Shown: positions 11,866-23,618, counted from the first letter of the stretch. The stretch: 64,000 nt of DNA from Crocodylus rhombifer (GCA_038503035.1 JAVSML010024007.1:496001-560000), one strand, 5' to 3'. Made by a program: numbers and translations. The notes: generated from the letters alone by a model not told the origin.

Positions 11866-12005
11866 GTGACCCCAAGTAACCCTGGGGCACCGAGTTATCC
11901 TAAATAACCCCAGGTCATCTTGACCCTGAGTAACCCCAGCACTTTGACCCTGAGTAACACCAGAACCATGACCCCGAGTAACTCTCAGTCAAAGTTACCA
12001 CAAAC
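11866..12005. repeat. Minisatellite, about 24-bp unit
   Basis: Five to six degenerate copies of a unit like TTGACCCTGAGTAACCCCAG. The units are clearest at 11916-11990. Confidence 0.8.
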
Positions 12006-12072
12006 ACCCCCAGTGTTAACACACAGCCACGAAAGTGTGTGTTTGTATATGCACATGTGTGTATGAACCCAT

Positions 12073-12899
12073 AGAGTGTTTGTGTAGTTTGTGTGTGTAA
12101 CTACCATTTGAGTGCATAATAATATTTTCTGTATATTTCTTTAATTCTGGCAGTACAATGCAATTACAATACAGTACAACTCTTCTGTTGTACAATACTT
12201 CACATTGATTTCAAATTTCCATATCTAAATATGATAGAAATAAAATTAGAAATAAAATTCCTGATTTCCTTACACTTGTTTCATATCATACCTCTATTGC
12301 ACACACAAAGAACCCCAAAACCCAATCATCTTGAGACAGAACAAAACAAGCCACTATCTCTATATATATATGTTTGGCTGTTTTGTTCGCCTTCAGGATG
12401 ACTGTTTTTTCCTCTGCAACATATATCTATTTCCCACCCTCCATAACAGGCCAATTATGTAGGTCTGGTTGGGTATAACAGGCCTAGTTTGCAGGCAAGT
12501 TCAAGGTGTGATAAAAAGGAAGTGTTTTTCATAAATAGGAATCTGTTTTGAAAGTAACTTTTTACTGATTTCTTTTCTGACCATGTCTTCTCAGGGAAGC
12601 ACCTCTTCATATATCTCTCACAAGTCAATTTGGCCCCGGTAGCCTTTCACCTTCAAAGTTTTCAGCATGAAATTAACCCCTGTGCTAAGGAACGAGACAA
12701 GACCAAAGCAACAGTTAGGTCACACTTAAATTCTTAAAATGGGCTACAAAATGCATTGGCAGTGTGAACTCACTACCACTGAACATATGGAAAAATAATA
12801 TGGTAACACTTCAGTACTTATAGAGAAATGTACAGGAGAATAATATTTCACTTTACGGACTCAAATGGTAGTTACAGATCCAGTTTGTGATCCTATTCT
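12073..12899. mobile_element. Inverted-repeat-bounded interval, possible MITE
   Basis: GTAACTACCATTTGAGT at 12097-12113 is exactly the reverse complement of ACTCAAATGGTAGTTAC at 12859-12875. Weaker similarity continues both inward (AATATT-TTCT-TGTA) and outward. The 745-bp interior has no coding potential. The structure fits a non-autonomous DNA transposon, but no target-site duplication was identified. Confidence 0.45.
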
Positions 12900-14060
12900 A
12901 TGTGCAATGTGGATTCAAAAGCATATGCATAGCTTTTGAAAATACACAGTAAGTTCGATGCTGACTGGCTTTTTGCCAGGTACAATTTCAGAATGTGTCA
13001 TGTCTGTGCAGAGCTGCATTCCTGCCCAGCCAGTTATGCCGATTATGGCACATTAGAGGCTAATATGACACCTATTGCACTTCTTTTCATTTGCGACCTA
13101 CTTGGGATTTAAATTTCAGCATCAAATAGGGAAACATTTATGTATTTACCCAGCTGGACCCTTGTAAGTGGCACTCTGATAAAAGAAAAAAGTCTTTGTA
13201 TATACCAAGTTTTCTTTGACCTATATAAAAATAGCTGCATGGTATACAACCAATTCCTAATTTGTTGACTCAATCCATTAAAAAATAGATTCTGACACAC
13301 ACAGAGCTAACAGATATTCATTGATGCTGACATTGTGCAAAATACAGCCTGTGTTTGAGAAAATGTTTTTTAAAGGCTCACGTACTGTTTATTAGCAACA
13401 TAACATTCATTTCCAGAAGTTCACAAATCTAGGTCTGACAACATACATGTATAGCATGGAAGGGATGAAATATCATAACAGTGTCCAGGAAAAAATGTGA
13501 TTGAAGGCCTTATTTGATGTGCACCCAAAAAACAGACTAGTACTTTCTGAGGTACAGCACTGTTTAGGACCTTTTTTGTTTGTTTTTTGTTTTGTTTTTA
13601 ATCAGTTCTTTAGCAATGAGTTTTATAAGAAGGAAAACAACTGGGGCTGAACATAATGGCCCAGAAGGCACTTCCAGTCTGATGTTCCTGTGAAGATAAA
13701 TTCTAATTCCAAATGTTATCAACTTCTCTTGGAAATTACACCATCAGAACACATACCACATTCATCCATAACACATATTCATCTAACTGTCAATTTAGCT
13801 TAGCACTTGGACGCATGAGTACTTTGATCCCTATTCAACAAAATCTTAAATTACACATGTGTCTAAGTATTTTGATGAGCTATTTTCAAGATATTTTTAT
13901 TTAGAATTTAAAACACAAAAACTTATACTGTGACAAAAATATTATATGTAATATAGTACCATATTAACTCAAATACTAAATGAGTTCCCTGCCCCCCGAC
14001 CATCATGGGGAAAAAGCCCCTCATCCTACATTCACATATAAGGAAGCCATATTAAAACCT
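12900..14060. other. Unique AT-rich sequence, nothing recognised
   Basis: Contains a T-rich run near 13570-13600. No element or gene recognised. Confidence 0.5.
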
Positions 14061-14280
14061 TGTGCATCTACATGAGATGCTAAAGGTGTAGTAAACTAAT
14101 TCTACTGTGCATTAGCATAGCGGGTAAAACCCATTATAATGAGCTAATGAGCAGTAGATTTAGCATACACTAGTGTCACAGGAAAGCATACACTGGAACT
14201 ATTGCGCAGTAGTGCCAATTATGGTGCATTAATTAGTACCTGTAATTATGCAGCACTAATGAACAGGTAGATGTGCCCAG
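14061..14280. mobile_element. MITE of the CAGTAGC family, copy 2
   Basis: Bounded by GTGCATCTACATGAG on the left and AGGTAGATGTGCCCAG on the right, which are inverted matches. The interior carries ATTCTACTGTGCATTAG and ATTGCGCAGTAGTGCC, the signature units shared with 5578-5715, 17188-17415 and 19067-19265. Confidence 0.55.
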
Positions 14281-14591
14281 TGTCTCATTAAACTGCTGCC
14301 AAAAGCAGCAAGTTCTCAGTAATGGGAACCAACTATGAACTTGGTTAAATTTAGCCAACACTGAGTATGACTGTGAAGCACATGGATCATATTGGTTTAA
14401 TATACAGGTAGGAATTTTTTTGTGTGTTTGTGTGTGGCCCTTAAAAAATGGGCGAGTGGCCCCCCTGTAGGGAACCAACACCAGGCCTGGAAATACTGTG
14501 ACACCAGGCTGGCACTGGGAGAGTCAGAAGCAGCCCTGACACTATCTTCTTGGTGCCAAAATTGCTACATTTGATATGCCGGTGGGAAACT

Positions 14592-17166
14592 TTTTTATTA
14601 TTATTACAAAACAACTAAAAGAATCTATCATAACATAAAACTTGACAACTTGCCCTACAACAATACCTTGTTCTTCTTACACCCCTTTTCACTATTAACA
14701 CATTAACCTCTCACAAACCACTGCCAACCCAGGAGGAAACAACTTTCACATTTTCCTTTTGTCCTTTTGAAATAAACACTACCTTTCCTCCAACTCTTCT
14801 CTGCCTTCTCCTTTCCCACCTCATCTACATCTTGATCCACATAGTATTTCAATTCATAAATTGCCAACTCTAAACATTGTCTTTTGGTGAAAAGAGTCCC
14901 TTAACCAACAGTAGGTTTCTCATCTTCCATATCACTATTCTTGCACAAAGTAGTATGGCTCGCAGCCTCAATGTCTCCAGTCCTATGGGCATTAAACCAT
15001 ACAACATCATTTCATATGTTAAGTCACAGTTCATATCAATTGTCCTCAAAAAATGTTGCAGTCCCTCCCATACCCCTTGCACAAACGGGCAGTTCTAAAA
15101 TATATGCAGTACAGATTCTTCAGCCCCATCTCCCTCTCTTTGGCATGCCCCATTTATGCTGAATGCTCCTTACAGGAACAATATTTCATATCATCATCCA
15201 CATGTTATCCAGATGTTTTCCTTTCACTCTATTATCTGTCACTTCTTTCCACATATTTATCACCATTTCTGTCAAATATCCAACTATTGTTATCTTATCT
15301 TATCTTATCACCTTCTTATGGTCTTTCAAACACTTTAAGCCCACACCCTCAAGTTTATTTACCATTATGAAGCTCTCCATTTTCACACAGTGGACGAGTG
15401 ACTGCCATGCCCATGGTTTTTCCCATTCTCCCCTGTACATACCCCATCCTCTTAACATTCTTTCTATCAGAAACATGCAGTCTTTCCCATGACCTCCACT
15501 GCCTCTTTACACAACATATTTATAAAGTAATTATACACAAAGCTGTCCGAATCTGACATTCCCAAGCCTCCAAATTTTCTGGCTTCATTCTGGCTATTTT
15601 TTCTCTTTAACTTCCTCCCCCTGCAAAACAACAACAACAACAACACAGATCTGCCTTTGTACTCTCCTTGTCTGCTGCCATGATGGTGGCTACACCACCC
15701 CAAGTAAAGATTGATCGACAAGAGTACTGTTTTCACCACTGCCACTTTACCCTTGAAAGACACTCCATGATCCCAATATGTCATACTCTTATCTCTAAGT
15801 TCTGCCTTTGTTCCTTTCCCTTTGGCATCTATTAGGATCCTCAAGATCTTGATTACACCCTCTACTGCCTCCAGCCTGAACTTCTGTGAATTATCCCAGT
15901 TTCCCACACCCCATCAACATACTCTTTATCTTATTTAATTTTGACCCTGATATTTCACCATAGTCCTCAGTATACTTACATACCCTCTCAATTGATACAT
16001 TGTCCTGAGCCACTATGTTCACATCATCCATGTATAATGTACATTTAACTTCTCCTCCTGGTATCTTCACACTACTTATCAGCTTATCATCAGGAATTCT
16101 CTGTGCAAATGCCTCTATCACACACTCCAAAAATAGAGGGTAACCATCTTACCCCTATTTGTATGGGGAATGGTTTGCTTAAGTAACCTTTACCAATACT
16201 CAATTTCTTGGTTTACTGTACAGCACTTTGACCAATCCAATCATCTTCACCAGAAACCCCATCCTCTGCAATACTTCAAACATAAAATCATGTTCAGCTC
16301 TGTAATAAGCTTTTTCCAGGTCTAACTTCATTATTACCATGTTTCTTTTCCTCTCTTGTACATCCAACATGACATATTTTATTAGCCATAGGGATGGTAT
16401 ATCCTCCTCTCAGGAACAGCACACATTTGTTCTCCTTGTATCGCATTTATTAAACAATCATGCATACTTTTTGGCCAATACTTTGTTTCCAGCAATTTGT
16501 ATTCTACATTTTAAATGGTTATTGACCTTCAGTTGCTTAACAAATCTTCCTTTCCCTTCTGTCTCTTCCCAGTGCCCTTCCTCTATTGCAAGGTTTTAAG
16601 CAGCCCTCCATCTCTCTCATACCTAACTTTTCCTTCAATTTGTGTTGCTTTCTATCTTCTATTCGTTCCTTTATCCCATCAAGAAACACCATCATTTTTC
16701 CACCATTTTCCACCATCCACTCCTCTTCAACTCTTTATAAAACTCTGCCACTGTGTCCAACACCTTCAACATCTCTTCTACTCATATTCCTTCTTCAGTT
16801 GTTGCTGCTTTAAGTTCCTTCCTTCTTTTACATAATTTTGCTGAAAAATACTTACAGGTTGCTTTCCCCTTCTCCACACAAGGAGCTCTGTTCAGAAATA
16901 TTTTCTCTTCTGTTTTTTTTTAACCATTCTTCAGTCCATCACTTTAGTTCTTCTTTTACTTGTACTCTTCCTACTTCTTTTGCTTGTAGTCCTTTAATAA
17001 TTCCTGCTTCCTTTCCTGCAGTTCTCCTACCTTTTCCATCTTCTTCTTCACTTCTCTTCAAACAATATTTCTGAAAAGTTTTATTGTTCTGCTTTTCATC
17101 ATAGTCTACCACTCCCAGACACTTTTGTAATATCTCTTCAGAGTGCTCCATCATCTTTGGCTTTGG
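14592..17166 (-). mobile_element. Tx1-clade LINE relic, 5' truncated
   Basis: Reading the minus strand, the element runs from about 17166 through a charged linker, RT core and C-terminal domain to a 3' end with a TAATAATAATAA-type tail near 14592-14605. The protein pattern (LDLEKAY RT motif A, YMDD, a GKVAVVKT block and a C-terminal QGVWEGL block) matches Tx1-like elements better than CR1 or L1. Stops and frameshifts break it in several places. A second, shorter copy of its 5' part is at 20848-21121. Confidence 0.75.
14870..16340 (-). pseudogene. Tx1-type reverse transcriptase relic
   Basis: On the minus strand near 16210-16330 the frame reads MKLDLEKAYYRAEHDF then VLQRMGF, the RT motif A region (the family usually has D where the second Y is). 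At 15891-16130 comes TLYMDDVNIVAQD then GEISGSKLNKIKS, the catalytic motif C with YMDD where Tx1 relatives usually have YADD. At 15467-15907 a post-RT region contains YWDHGVSFKGKVAVVKT and KFGGLGMSDSD. At 14870-15110 the C-terminal region has a Cys/His cluster (HIF-stop-NCPF) and VQGVWEGL. At least three frame changes and several stops make it non-functional. Confidence 0.75.
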
Positions 17167-17179
17167 CCTAACGTCATAC

Positions 17180-17415
17180 ATAGTGGCAACATCTACACAA
17201 GGTGCTTACTGTGCAGTAGCTCATTACTACTGCTCAGTAGCGTTGTGCAGCACAAACAATGACACACTGCTACTGTGCAGTAGTAACGAGCTACTGCCCA
17301 ATAGTAACAAGCTACTTCACAGTCAGTGTCACTACAAAGCCATGCAAGTACTAAATTACTGTTCAGTAACAACTGCACGGTCTGTCTCTCAAGTATACGT
17401 GTCCAGTTTATACTA
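17180..17415. mobile_element. MITE of the CAGTAGC family, copy 3
   Basis: Starts with ACATCTACACAAGGTGC and contains CTTACTGTGCAGTAGCTC, CTGCTACTGTGCAGTAGT and related units. The right end is near 17415 (TATACGTGTCC). Frames through it on both strands are artefacts of the repeated units. Confidence 0.55.
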
Positions 17416-19066
17416 TATACGAGTAGATACAAAAGTGCTGCTTCAAAACGTGCTTATGGAGTTTGTGTGGTAAAACTTGCAGAAGTTTCAGAAAAGGAAA
17501 ACTGCATCAATTCTGGATGAGCTAAGTTATTGGTACCTGTAGTAATTTTTCTAAATGCAAGTTACTAGAGGTATGTCTATTTCTAGAACAGTGTTTTCAA
17601 ATTTGCTTTGCACTTCCATGTGCTCAGAGGGAACAGGGTCTGACAGTGAGAAAGAGGGCTGTAGGGGAAAGAAATTGGGGAGGGCATAGGGTAATGGGGG
17701 TTACCAGATGCCTCCCAGATTTATTTTCCTTGCTATGGCAATGTGAGTGGAAAAATTAAAGGCAAACCTCCAATAATTAGAAACTATACCTGGAAACTTA
17801 TAACAAATTTATAAATTGTCCATATATAGAATCTACTTATTGTGGGACTGTCTTAGATTTGAGTAAGTATGGCATATATATTTGTAGTTTAGTTTATAAG
17901 TAAAAGTGTCCTGAAAATATTTAGATCATCAAAGAATATAGACACACGTAATTTTAAGTTTTGCCAAGTAGAGATCAAATACCCTCCGCTCCCCAGCCTC
18001 CTACCCCCTACCTACCCTCACAACATGCTCCCATCTAAGACATCTTGTTTTGGGAATACAGAATGTTTTGGGAATGCAGAATGTGGAAACAATATTTTTG
18101 TATAGCCATGGCTGAAAGATGACTACCGAGAGCAGGGAGAAAGCCTGTTCTTCAGCTTACTCACCCTTGCATTGCTGCTCAGGCAGAAGTTAGCATTTTA
18201 ACCCTCGTCTGGGTTAAATAACCCAGCATTTGACTGCTCAGCCAAAAGCTGCTGCCAATTTAGCAATGGCTGTGGGATGGTTAACTTTATCTCTGACACT
18301 AAGGAGTAAATTCTGCCCCTGCTGCTTCCTGGGCAGGACAAAGGGAGTAAAGTACAGACTTCATAGTATCCCCATGCTTTCATTCTGATTCAGAAATCAT
18401 CTTCATTGCTTAAAACACACTCCTCCTCTCCCCAGTTTTGCAGGACTAATTGTGTTGTACGGTATGGTGTAGTATGCAAGTAAATACAGTAAATGTGTAT
18501 ATAAAATGGAAGGGTCAGGTTCAAGGCTCCCTCTGCATCAGATTTACCTCATATTATTTTTTCCTAAGGTGTGGAAAATAAATCTAGAAAGGAGAAACCA
18601 CAAATAAACCCATAAGTGCCAGCTAAGCAAAAAATAATTACAAAGGTTTCTGGCTTGGTTAGCACTTCACCTTGTTTTTAACAATAAAAGGAGAATGAAT
18701 TGCTATGCTATGCAAATCACCTTCACAAAGTCTGTTAAGATCTCTAATGTATTTGCAACAGGCTGAAGGGTTGATCTTGTCAGATTGCAGTCGATATCCT
18801 GCATCAATTAACTAGGAACATTAAGAAAAACTGACTTAATGCATAGTTATACTGATTTGTATCTCCCTTAAGCATCCTGAACATCCAGTTGGGTGATTTT
18901 GACAGAACGAAATGCTACCACTCTGACACTTGTGTTTTGTCTTTGTTATGACCCTCAACCAAATAGGATATGAGTTTAATATTTTGGTTAAAGTACCTGC
19001 AGTAGACAAGTGCCCTTTAATAGTATGATGGGATATTGTTTCAGCAAATATAAAAGATACAATTCA
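17416..19066. other. Unique sequence, nothing recognised
   Basis: AT-rich and without long frames. No repeat family recognised. Confidence 0.5.
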
Positions 19067-19265
19067 CAGGTCACATCTGCAAGAGATGCTGACTGCACAA
19101 TAGCTTGATACTACTGTACAGCAGTGTCATGTAGCAAAAACCATGATGCAATGCTACTGCGCAGCAATATTGGGCTACTGAACAGTAGCATCATGAACAA
19201 GGCATTCATCAGCATTATTGCACAGTAACTTGGCTTCAGCACCTGCAGCTGCACTCTGCCTTGGT
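19067..19265. mobile_element. MITE of the CAGTAGC family, copy 4
   Basis: Begins GGTCACATCTGCAAGAG and carries AATGCTACTGCGCAGCAATA and GGGCTACTGAACAGTAGC, the family signature. The right border is uncertain. Confidence 0.5.
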
Positions 19266-19816
19266 GTGTAGCACATGTAAGCTCTCTGAGCTCACCGGCT
19301 TGTCAGTGCAGCTCCTAGCTAGAGCCACCACTTGGGCACAGCTCCAGAACCCAGGAGGTTAACACCACTGCTGTTCCCCACTAGCTCCCTTGCCTACAAC
19401 CAAATTCAGCAACAGAGATAAAGACTGGGGGCTGGGGCAAGGCCCCCTGGGTTCTGGAACAAGACCAAGGTGATGATTCTGGACTGGAGCTGTACAATAA
19501 GTCTGTGTGAAGCTTCAGTCCCTGATTCAAGTCAGCAGAGATTCAGCCTGATTCGGTGGCTGAATCTCTGAATCCAAATAGAATCAGAGGACCCTTTAAT
19601 CTCTCTGAATCAATTCAGAACCCTCCACATCAATTCAGAGAGATTCAAAAAGATTCAGTGATTCGGAAAAAGACATAACTTTAAAAGATTTTTCTACATA
19701 CTTCTAGTTAGTAGATGGCTCGTGAATGCTGCAATGGAGGGGTGTACGAAGTGTCCCACAGAAGCATGGGGGCTCCCCAGAGCACTCGGCAGCAGATCCA
19801 GAAGTGGACCCCAGCA

Positions 19817-20847
19817 TAGTTTCATAGTTGGTAGGGTCAGAAGGGACCTGAGCAGATCATCAAGTCCAACCCCCTGCCATGGGCAGGAAAGAATGCTGGG
19901 GTCAAACGACGCTGGCAAGGTGTCAATCTAGCCTCCTTTAGAAGACTCCCAGGGTAGAAGCCAGCACCACTTCCCTCGGAAGTTGGTTCCAGATCCCAGC
20001 TGCCTTGACTGTGAAGTAGTGCTTCCTGATATCTAGCCTGAATCTACTCTCAGTCAACTTATGGCCGTTGTTCCTTGTTACCCCGGTAGTGCTCAGGGGA
20101 ACAGGGACTCTTCCATTGCCTGCTGGTCTCCCTTGACCAGTTTATAGATGGCAACCAGATCCCCTCTTAGCCTTCTCTTGTGGAGGTTGAACAGGTTCAG
20201 GTCTCATAGCCTCTCCTCGTAGAGCCTGCCCTGCTGCCCCCTTATCATGGGAGTGGCCCTCCTCTGGACCTTCTCCATGTTGTCCACGTCCCTCCTGAAG
20301 TGCAGCGCCCAGAACTGGATGCAGTACTCCAGCTGCAGCCTGACCAACGTCATATAGAGGGGGAGGATCACCTCCTTGGACCTGCTTGAGATGTGTCTGT
20401 GGATGCATGACAAGGTGCAGTTAGCCTTCCTGACTGCATCCCCACTTCGGAGGCCCATGTTCATCTTGGAGTCTATAATGACTCCAAGATCCTTTTCTGC
20501 TTCTGTGTTGGAGAGAAGGGAGTACCCCAGACTGTAGTATGCTGCCGGTTCTTTCTCCTTTGGTGCAGTACGCTGCACTTGTCAGTATTGAGTCCCATCT
20601 AATTCTCATCCGTCCACCCCTGTAACCTGTCCAGATCCAATTGCAGCCTGTCCCTCTCTTCTGGCATGCTCACTTCTCCCCACATCTTAGTGTCATCCGC
20701 GAATTTAGACAAAGTGCTTTTCACCCCCTTGTCCAAGTCGCTCATGAAGCTGTTGAACAGTGTGGGTCCAAAGACCAAGACCTGGGGGACCCCACTTCCC
20801 ACATCCCTCCAAGTTGAAAATGACCCATCCACCACCACTCTCTGGGT
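19817..20847 (-). mobile_element. CR1 LINE fragment, B-like
   Basis: The 3' end (AACTATGAAACTATG-type tail, 19817) is on the left. The body encodes broken CR1 RT C-terminal sequence. Recognisable minus-strand segments are VPQVLVFGPTLFN, KFADDTKMWGE (FADD kept), DLGVIIDSKMNMG, QLEYCIQFWALHFRRDV and RATPMIRGQQGRLYEERL, in at least three frames. The 5' side stops at about 20847, where a Tx1 fragment is inserted. Confidence 0.85.
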
Positions 20848-21121
20848 GCACCCTTTTCCACACAAGGAGCTCTGTTCAGAAAGGTTTCCTCTTCTTTTTT
20901 TCTTTTTAAACCATTCTTCAGTCCATCACTTTAGTTCTTCTTTTAGTTGTACACTTTTAATAATTCTTTCTCCCTTTCCTGCAGTTCTCCTAGCTTTTCC
21001 ATCTTCTTCCTCACATCTCTTCAAACAATATTTCTGAAAAGTTCTATTGTTCTGCTCTTCATCATAGTCCACCACTCCCTGACACTTTTGTAATATCTCT
21101 TTAGAGTGCTCCACCATGAAT
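20848..21121 (-). mobile_element. Tx1 LINE fragment with target-site duplication
   Basis: This segment matches the part of the Tx1 relic at about 16860-17155 in the same orientation. Shared blocks are CCACACAAGGAGCTCTGTTC, CCATTCTTCAGTCCATCAC and ACACTTTTGTAATATCTCTT. It is bounded by CTCTCTGGGT at 20838-20847 and again at 21122-21131, a 10-bp direct repeat that fits a target-site duplication inside the CR1 fragment. It carries only linker coding sequence. Confidence 0.7.
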
Positions 21122-21644
21122 CTCTCTGGGTCCGTTGGGAAGCGCACTGCCCCCCCACCGCAGCTCAGTGACTGGTGCCTCCTGGGTCTGGGGGGGCACC
21201 TGGGGTCCCCCCATGGTCAATCACAGCCAGAAGGGCTGGGAGGGGCAGCACACTCCCTGACAGACCTGGAAGTGGACCAGAAATAGTTCTGGTCCACTTC
21301 TGGGTTCGCCACTGAGCATGCAGTCCACCGCCCCACACTCCTTTGGGATGCTCCAGCTGCCCCACCATTGCAGCATTCATGAGCCATGCCTGGCACCTCG
21401 AGGTATGTAGAAAAAACATTTAACACTGTGCCTATGCCCAGATTGCTGATTCTCTGAATCAGCATTCAATCTTCAGATTTGGGACAGTGATCTGAATCAA
21501 CAAATCAAATCACTGTCCCTGATTTGGGCCTAATCCAAATCACATAGGACCAGTTTCACACGCCCTACTATACAAAATCTGCACCACAAAGCCAAAGTGT
21601 GGTTCAGCCATCCCTCCACTCCTTATTCTGGATCTGTCCACAGA

Positions 21645-21762
21645 TTCACAGACATTGGGGCTGGAAGGGATCTCAGATGATCATTGAGTCCAGCCCCCCG
21701 CCAGAAAGGCAGGAAGTCAGCTGAGGTCATAGAATCCCAGCAAGATAAGCATCCAATTTATA
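21645..21762 (-). mobile_element. CR1-A 3' end, left half of a split copy
   Basis: Matches the 3' terminal region of CR1 family A (as at 29812-29935): GGGGCTGGAAGGGATCTCAG, then the CAGGAAGTCAGCTG box and the end of the coding region (CCCAGCAAGATAAGCATCCA). It stops at 21762, where a family B copy begins. The same element resumes at 23619. Confidence 0.85.
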
Positions 21763-23618
21763 GTTTCATAGTTTCGTAGTTTCTAGGGTCGGAAGGGACC
21801 TGAGTAGATCATCTAGTCCGACCCCTCACCATGACAGGAAATAATACTGGGGTCAAACAACCCCAGCAAGATGTTCATCCAACCTCCTCTTAAAAACCCC
21901 CAGGGTAGGAGCCTGCACCACTTCTCTTGGAAGTTGGTTCCAGATCCTAGCCGCCCTGACTGTGAAGTAGCGCTTCCTGATATCTAGCCTAAACCTGCCC
22001 TCTGCCAGCTTGTGACCGTTATTCCTGGTCACTCCTGGCAGTGCACAGGGGAATAGTGATTCCCCCAGTGCCTGCTGATCGCCACTGACTGATCTATAAC
22101 AGGCCACTAGATCCCCCTTCAGCCTTCTCCTTTGGAAGCTGAACAGGTTCAGGTCCCGTAGCCTCTCTTCATAGGGCCTGCCCTGGTGTCCCCTGATCAT
22201 GTGAGTGGCCCTCCTCTGGACCCTCTCCATGCTGTCCACATCCCTCTTGAAGTGCGGTGCCCAGAACTGGATGCAGTACTCCAGCTGCGGCCTGACCAGT
22301 GCTGCATAGAGGGGGAGGATCACCTCCCTGGACCTGCTTGAGATACATCTGTGGATGCATGACAAGGTGCAGTTGGCCTTCCTGACTGCCTCCCCACACT
22401 GCTGGCCCATGTTCATCTTGGAGTCAATGATGACTCCAAGATCATTTTCCACCTCCGTGCTGACAAGAGGGGAGTTCCCCAACCGGAAGGTATGGTGCCA
22501 GTTGTTCCTCCCCAGGTGCATCACCTTGCACTTGTCTGTGTTGAATCCCATCCTATTCACATCTGCCCACCCTTGTAGCCTGTCTAGGTCTGATTGAAGC
22601 CTGCTGCTTCCTTCTAGTGTGCCCACATCCCCCCACGTCTTAGTGTCAGCAGCAAATTTGAACAGGGTGCTTTTTACCCCCTCATCCAAATAAATCACTG
22701 ATGAAGATGTTGAACAGTGTGAGCCCGAGGACCGAGCCCTGTGGAACTGCACTGCCCACCTCCTTCCAGGTTGAGAAGGACCCATCCACTACCACTCTCT
22801 GGGTGCGGCCCTCCAGCTAGTTGGCTACCCAATTGACTGTGTGGGCATCGACACCACAGTCCCCCGGTTTCTTAATGAGAACGGGGTGAGAGACAGTGTC
22901 GAATGCCTTCTGGAAGTCCAGGAAGACTATGTCCACTGCTACCCCTGCATCTAATGATTTGGTAATCTGATCATAGAAGGCCACCAGGTTGGTCTGACAG
23001 GACCTGCCACTGATGAACCCGTGTTGGTTGCCCCTAAGCATGCAGTCCCCTGCTGGCCCCTCATGGATGTGTGCCAGCATAATTTTCTCAAACAGCTTGC
23101 CTAGGATTGAGGTAAGACTAACTGGCCTATAGTTTCCTGGGTCCTCCTTCCTCCCCTTTTTGAAGATGGGAACCATGTTGGCCCTCTTCCAGTCCTCTGG
23201 CACCACACCAGAGCACCACGAGTGCTCATAAAGCCATGCCAGGGGTCCTGCAATGACCTTGGCCAATTCCTTTAGGACTCTAGAGTGGAGATCATCCGGG
23301 CTGGCTGACTTGAACACGTCCAGCCCCTCCAGAAGCCCCCTAACTAGTTCCATGCTAACCTTTGGCCGAGGTGTGCCTCCCCTGGGGCCCGAGGGGGGCC
23401 CAGCAGGGAGGCTGTTCTGGTCCCTACTTAGGAAAACAGAGGCAAAGAAATCATTAAACATGTTAGCTTTGTCATCTGGTGTGATGACCAAATTTCCCAA
23501 CGCATCCTGCAAGGGCCCCACATTACCCGGAACCTTCTTTTTGCCCCCTATGTATTTAAAAAAGGACTTCTTATTGTCCTTAATCTGAGAAGCTAGTCCT
23601 AATTCCATTTTTGCCTTG
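21763..23618 (-). mobile_element. CR1 LINE, family B, inserted in CR1-A
   Basis: The 3' tail (GAAACTACGAAACTATGAAA on the minus strand) lies at 21763-21785. The 5' truncation point is near 23618. The closest relative is the intact copy at 41695-44456. It interrupts a CR1-A copy, whose sequence continues directly on the other side. Confidence 0.88.
21850..23610 (-). pseudogene. CR1-B ORF2 reverse transcriptase, broken
   Basis: Two frames cover the RT. The N-terminal part (22817-23608) has [49 protein letters not shown] and DFQKAFDTVSH. The C-terminal part (21853-22785) runs from the catalytic block to the end (DEHLAGVV). They are separated by a stop near 22820 (after WVAN) and a 4-base insertion near 22690. 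The catalytic motif reads FAAD rather than FADD, so the first Asp is Ala (complement of 22648-22650). The endonuclease half is absent through 5' truncation. Confidence 0.88.

Larger units (their letters stand above)
10741..12040 (+). repeat. Possible LTR-like repeat
   Basis: A polyadenylation signal, AATAAA, lies at 11678-11683 in a context (GCCTGTTTAATAAAACTGC then GGAACCCTGAG) that resembles an LTR R-U5 region. Upstream sequence includes a short tandem repeat AGTAATGTCA near 10840-10860. Microsatellite and minisatellite tracts lie inside. No coding sequence, primer-binding site or matching partner LTR is seen, and the boundaries are guesses. Confidence 0.25.
19495..21570. mobile_element. 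Long inverted-repeat element enclosing CR1 and Tx1 fragments
   Basis: The left flank (19500-19810) and right flank (21131-21565) are inverted relatives. Left TTTTTCTACATACTTC then GGCTCGTGAATGCTGCAATGG corresponds to the right flank read in reverse, TTTTTTCTACATACCTC then GGCTCATGAATGCTGCAATGG. Both carry CCAGAAGTGGACC further in, and both contain scattered GATTCA/TGAATC units near the ends. The outermost match is GTGTGAA on the left against TTCACAC on the right. The structure fits a non-autonomous DNA transposon with arms of about 300 bp into which a CR1 fragment was inserted. Confidence 0.6.

Noticed and set aside
15053..15370. Plus-strand frames of about 100 codons rich in Ser, Leu and Tyr
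   Set aside because: Antisense shadows of the Tx1 relic, whose minus strand gives interpretable RT motifs.
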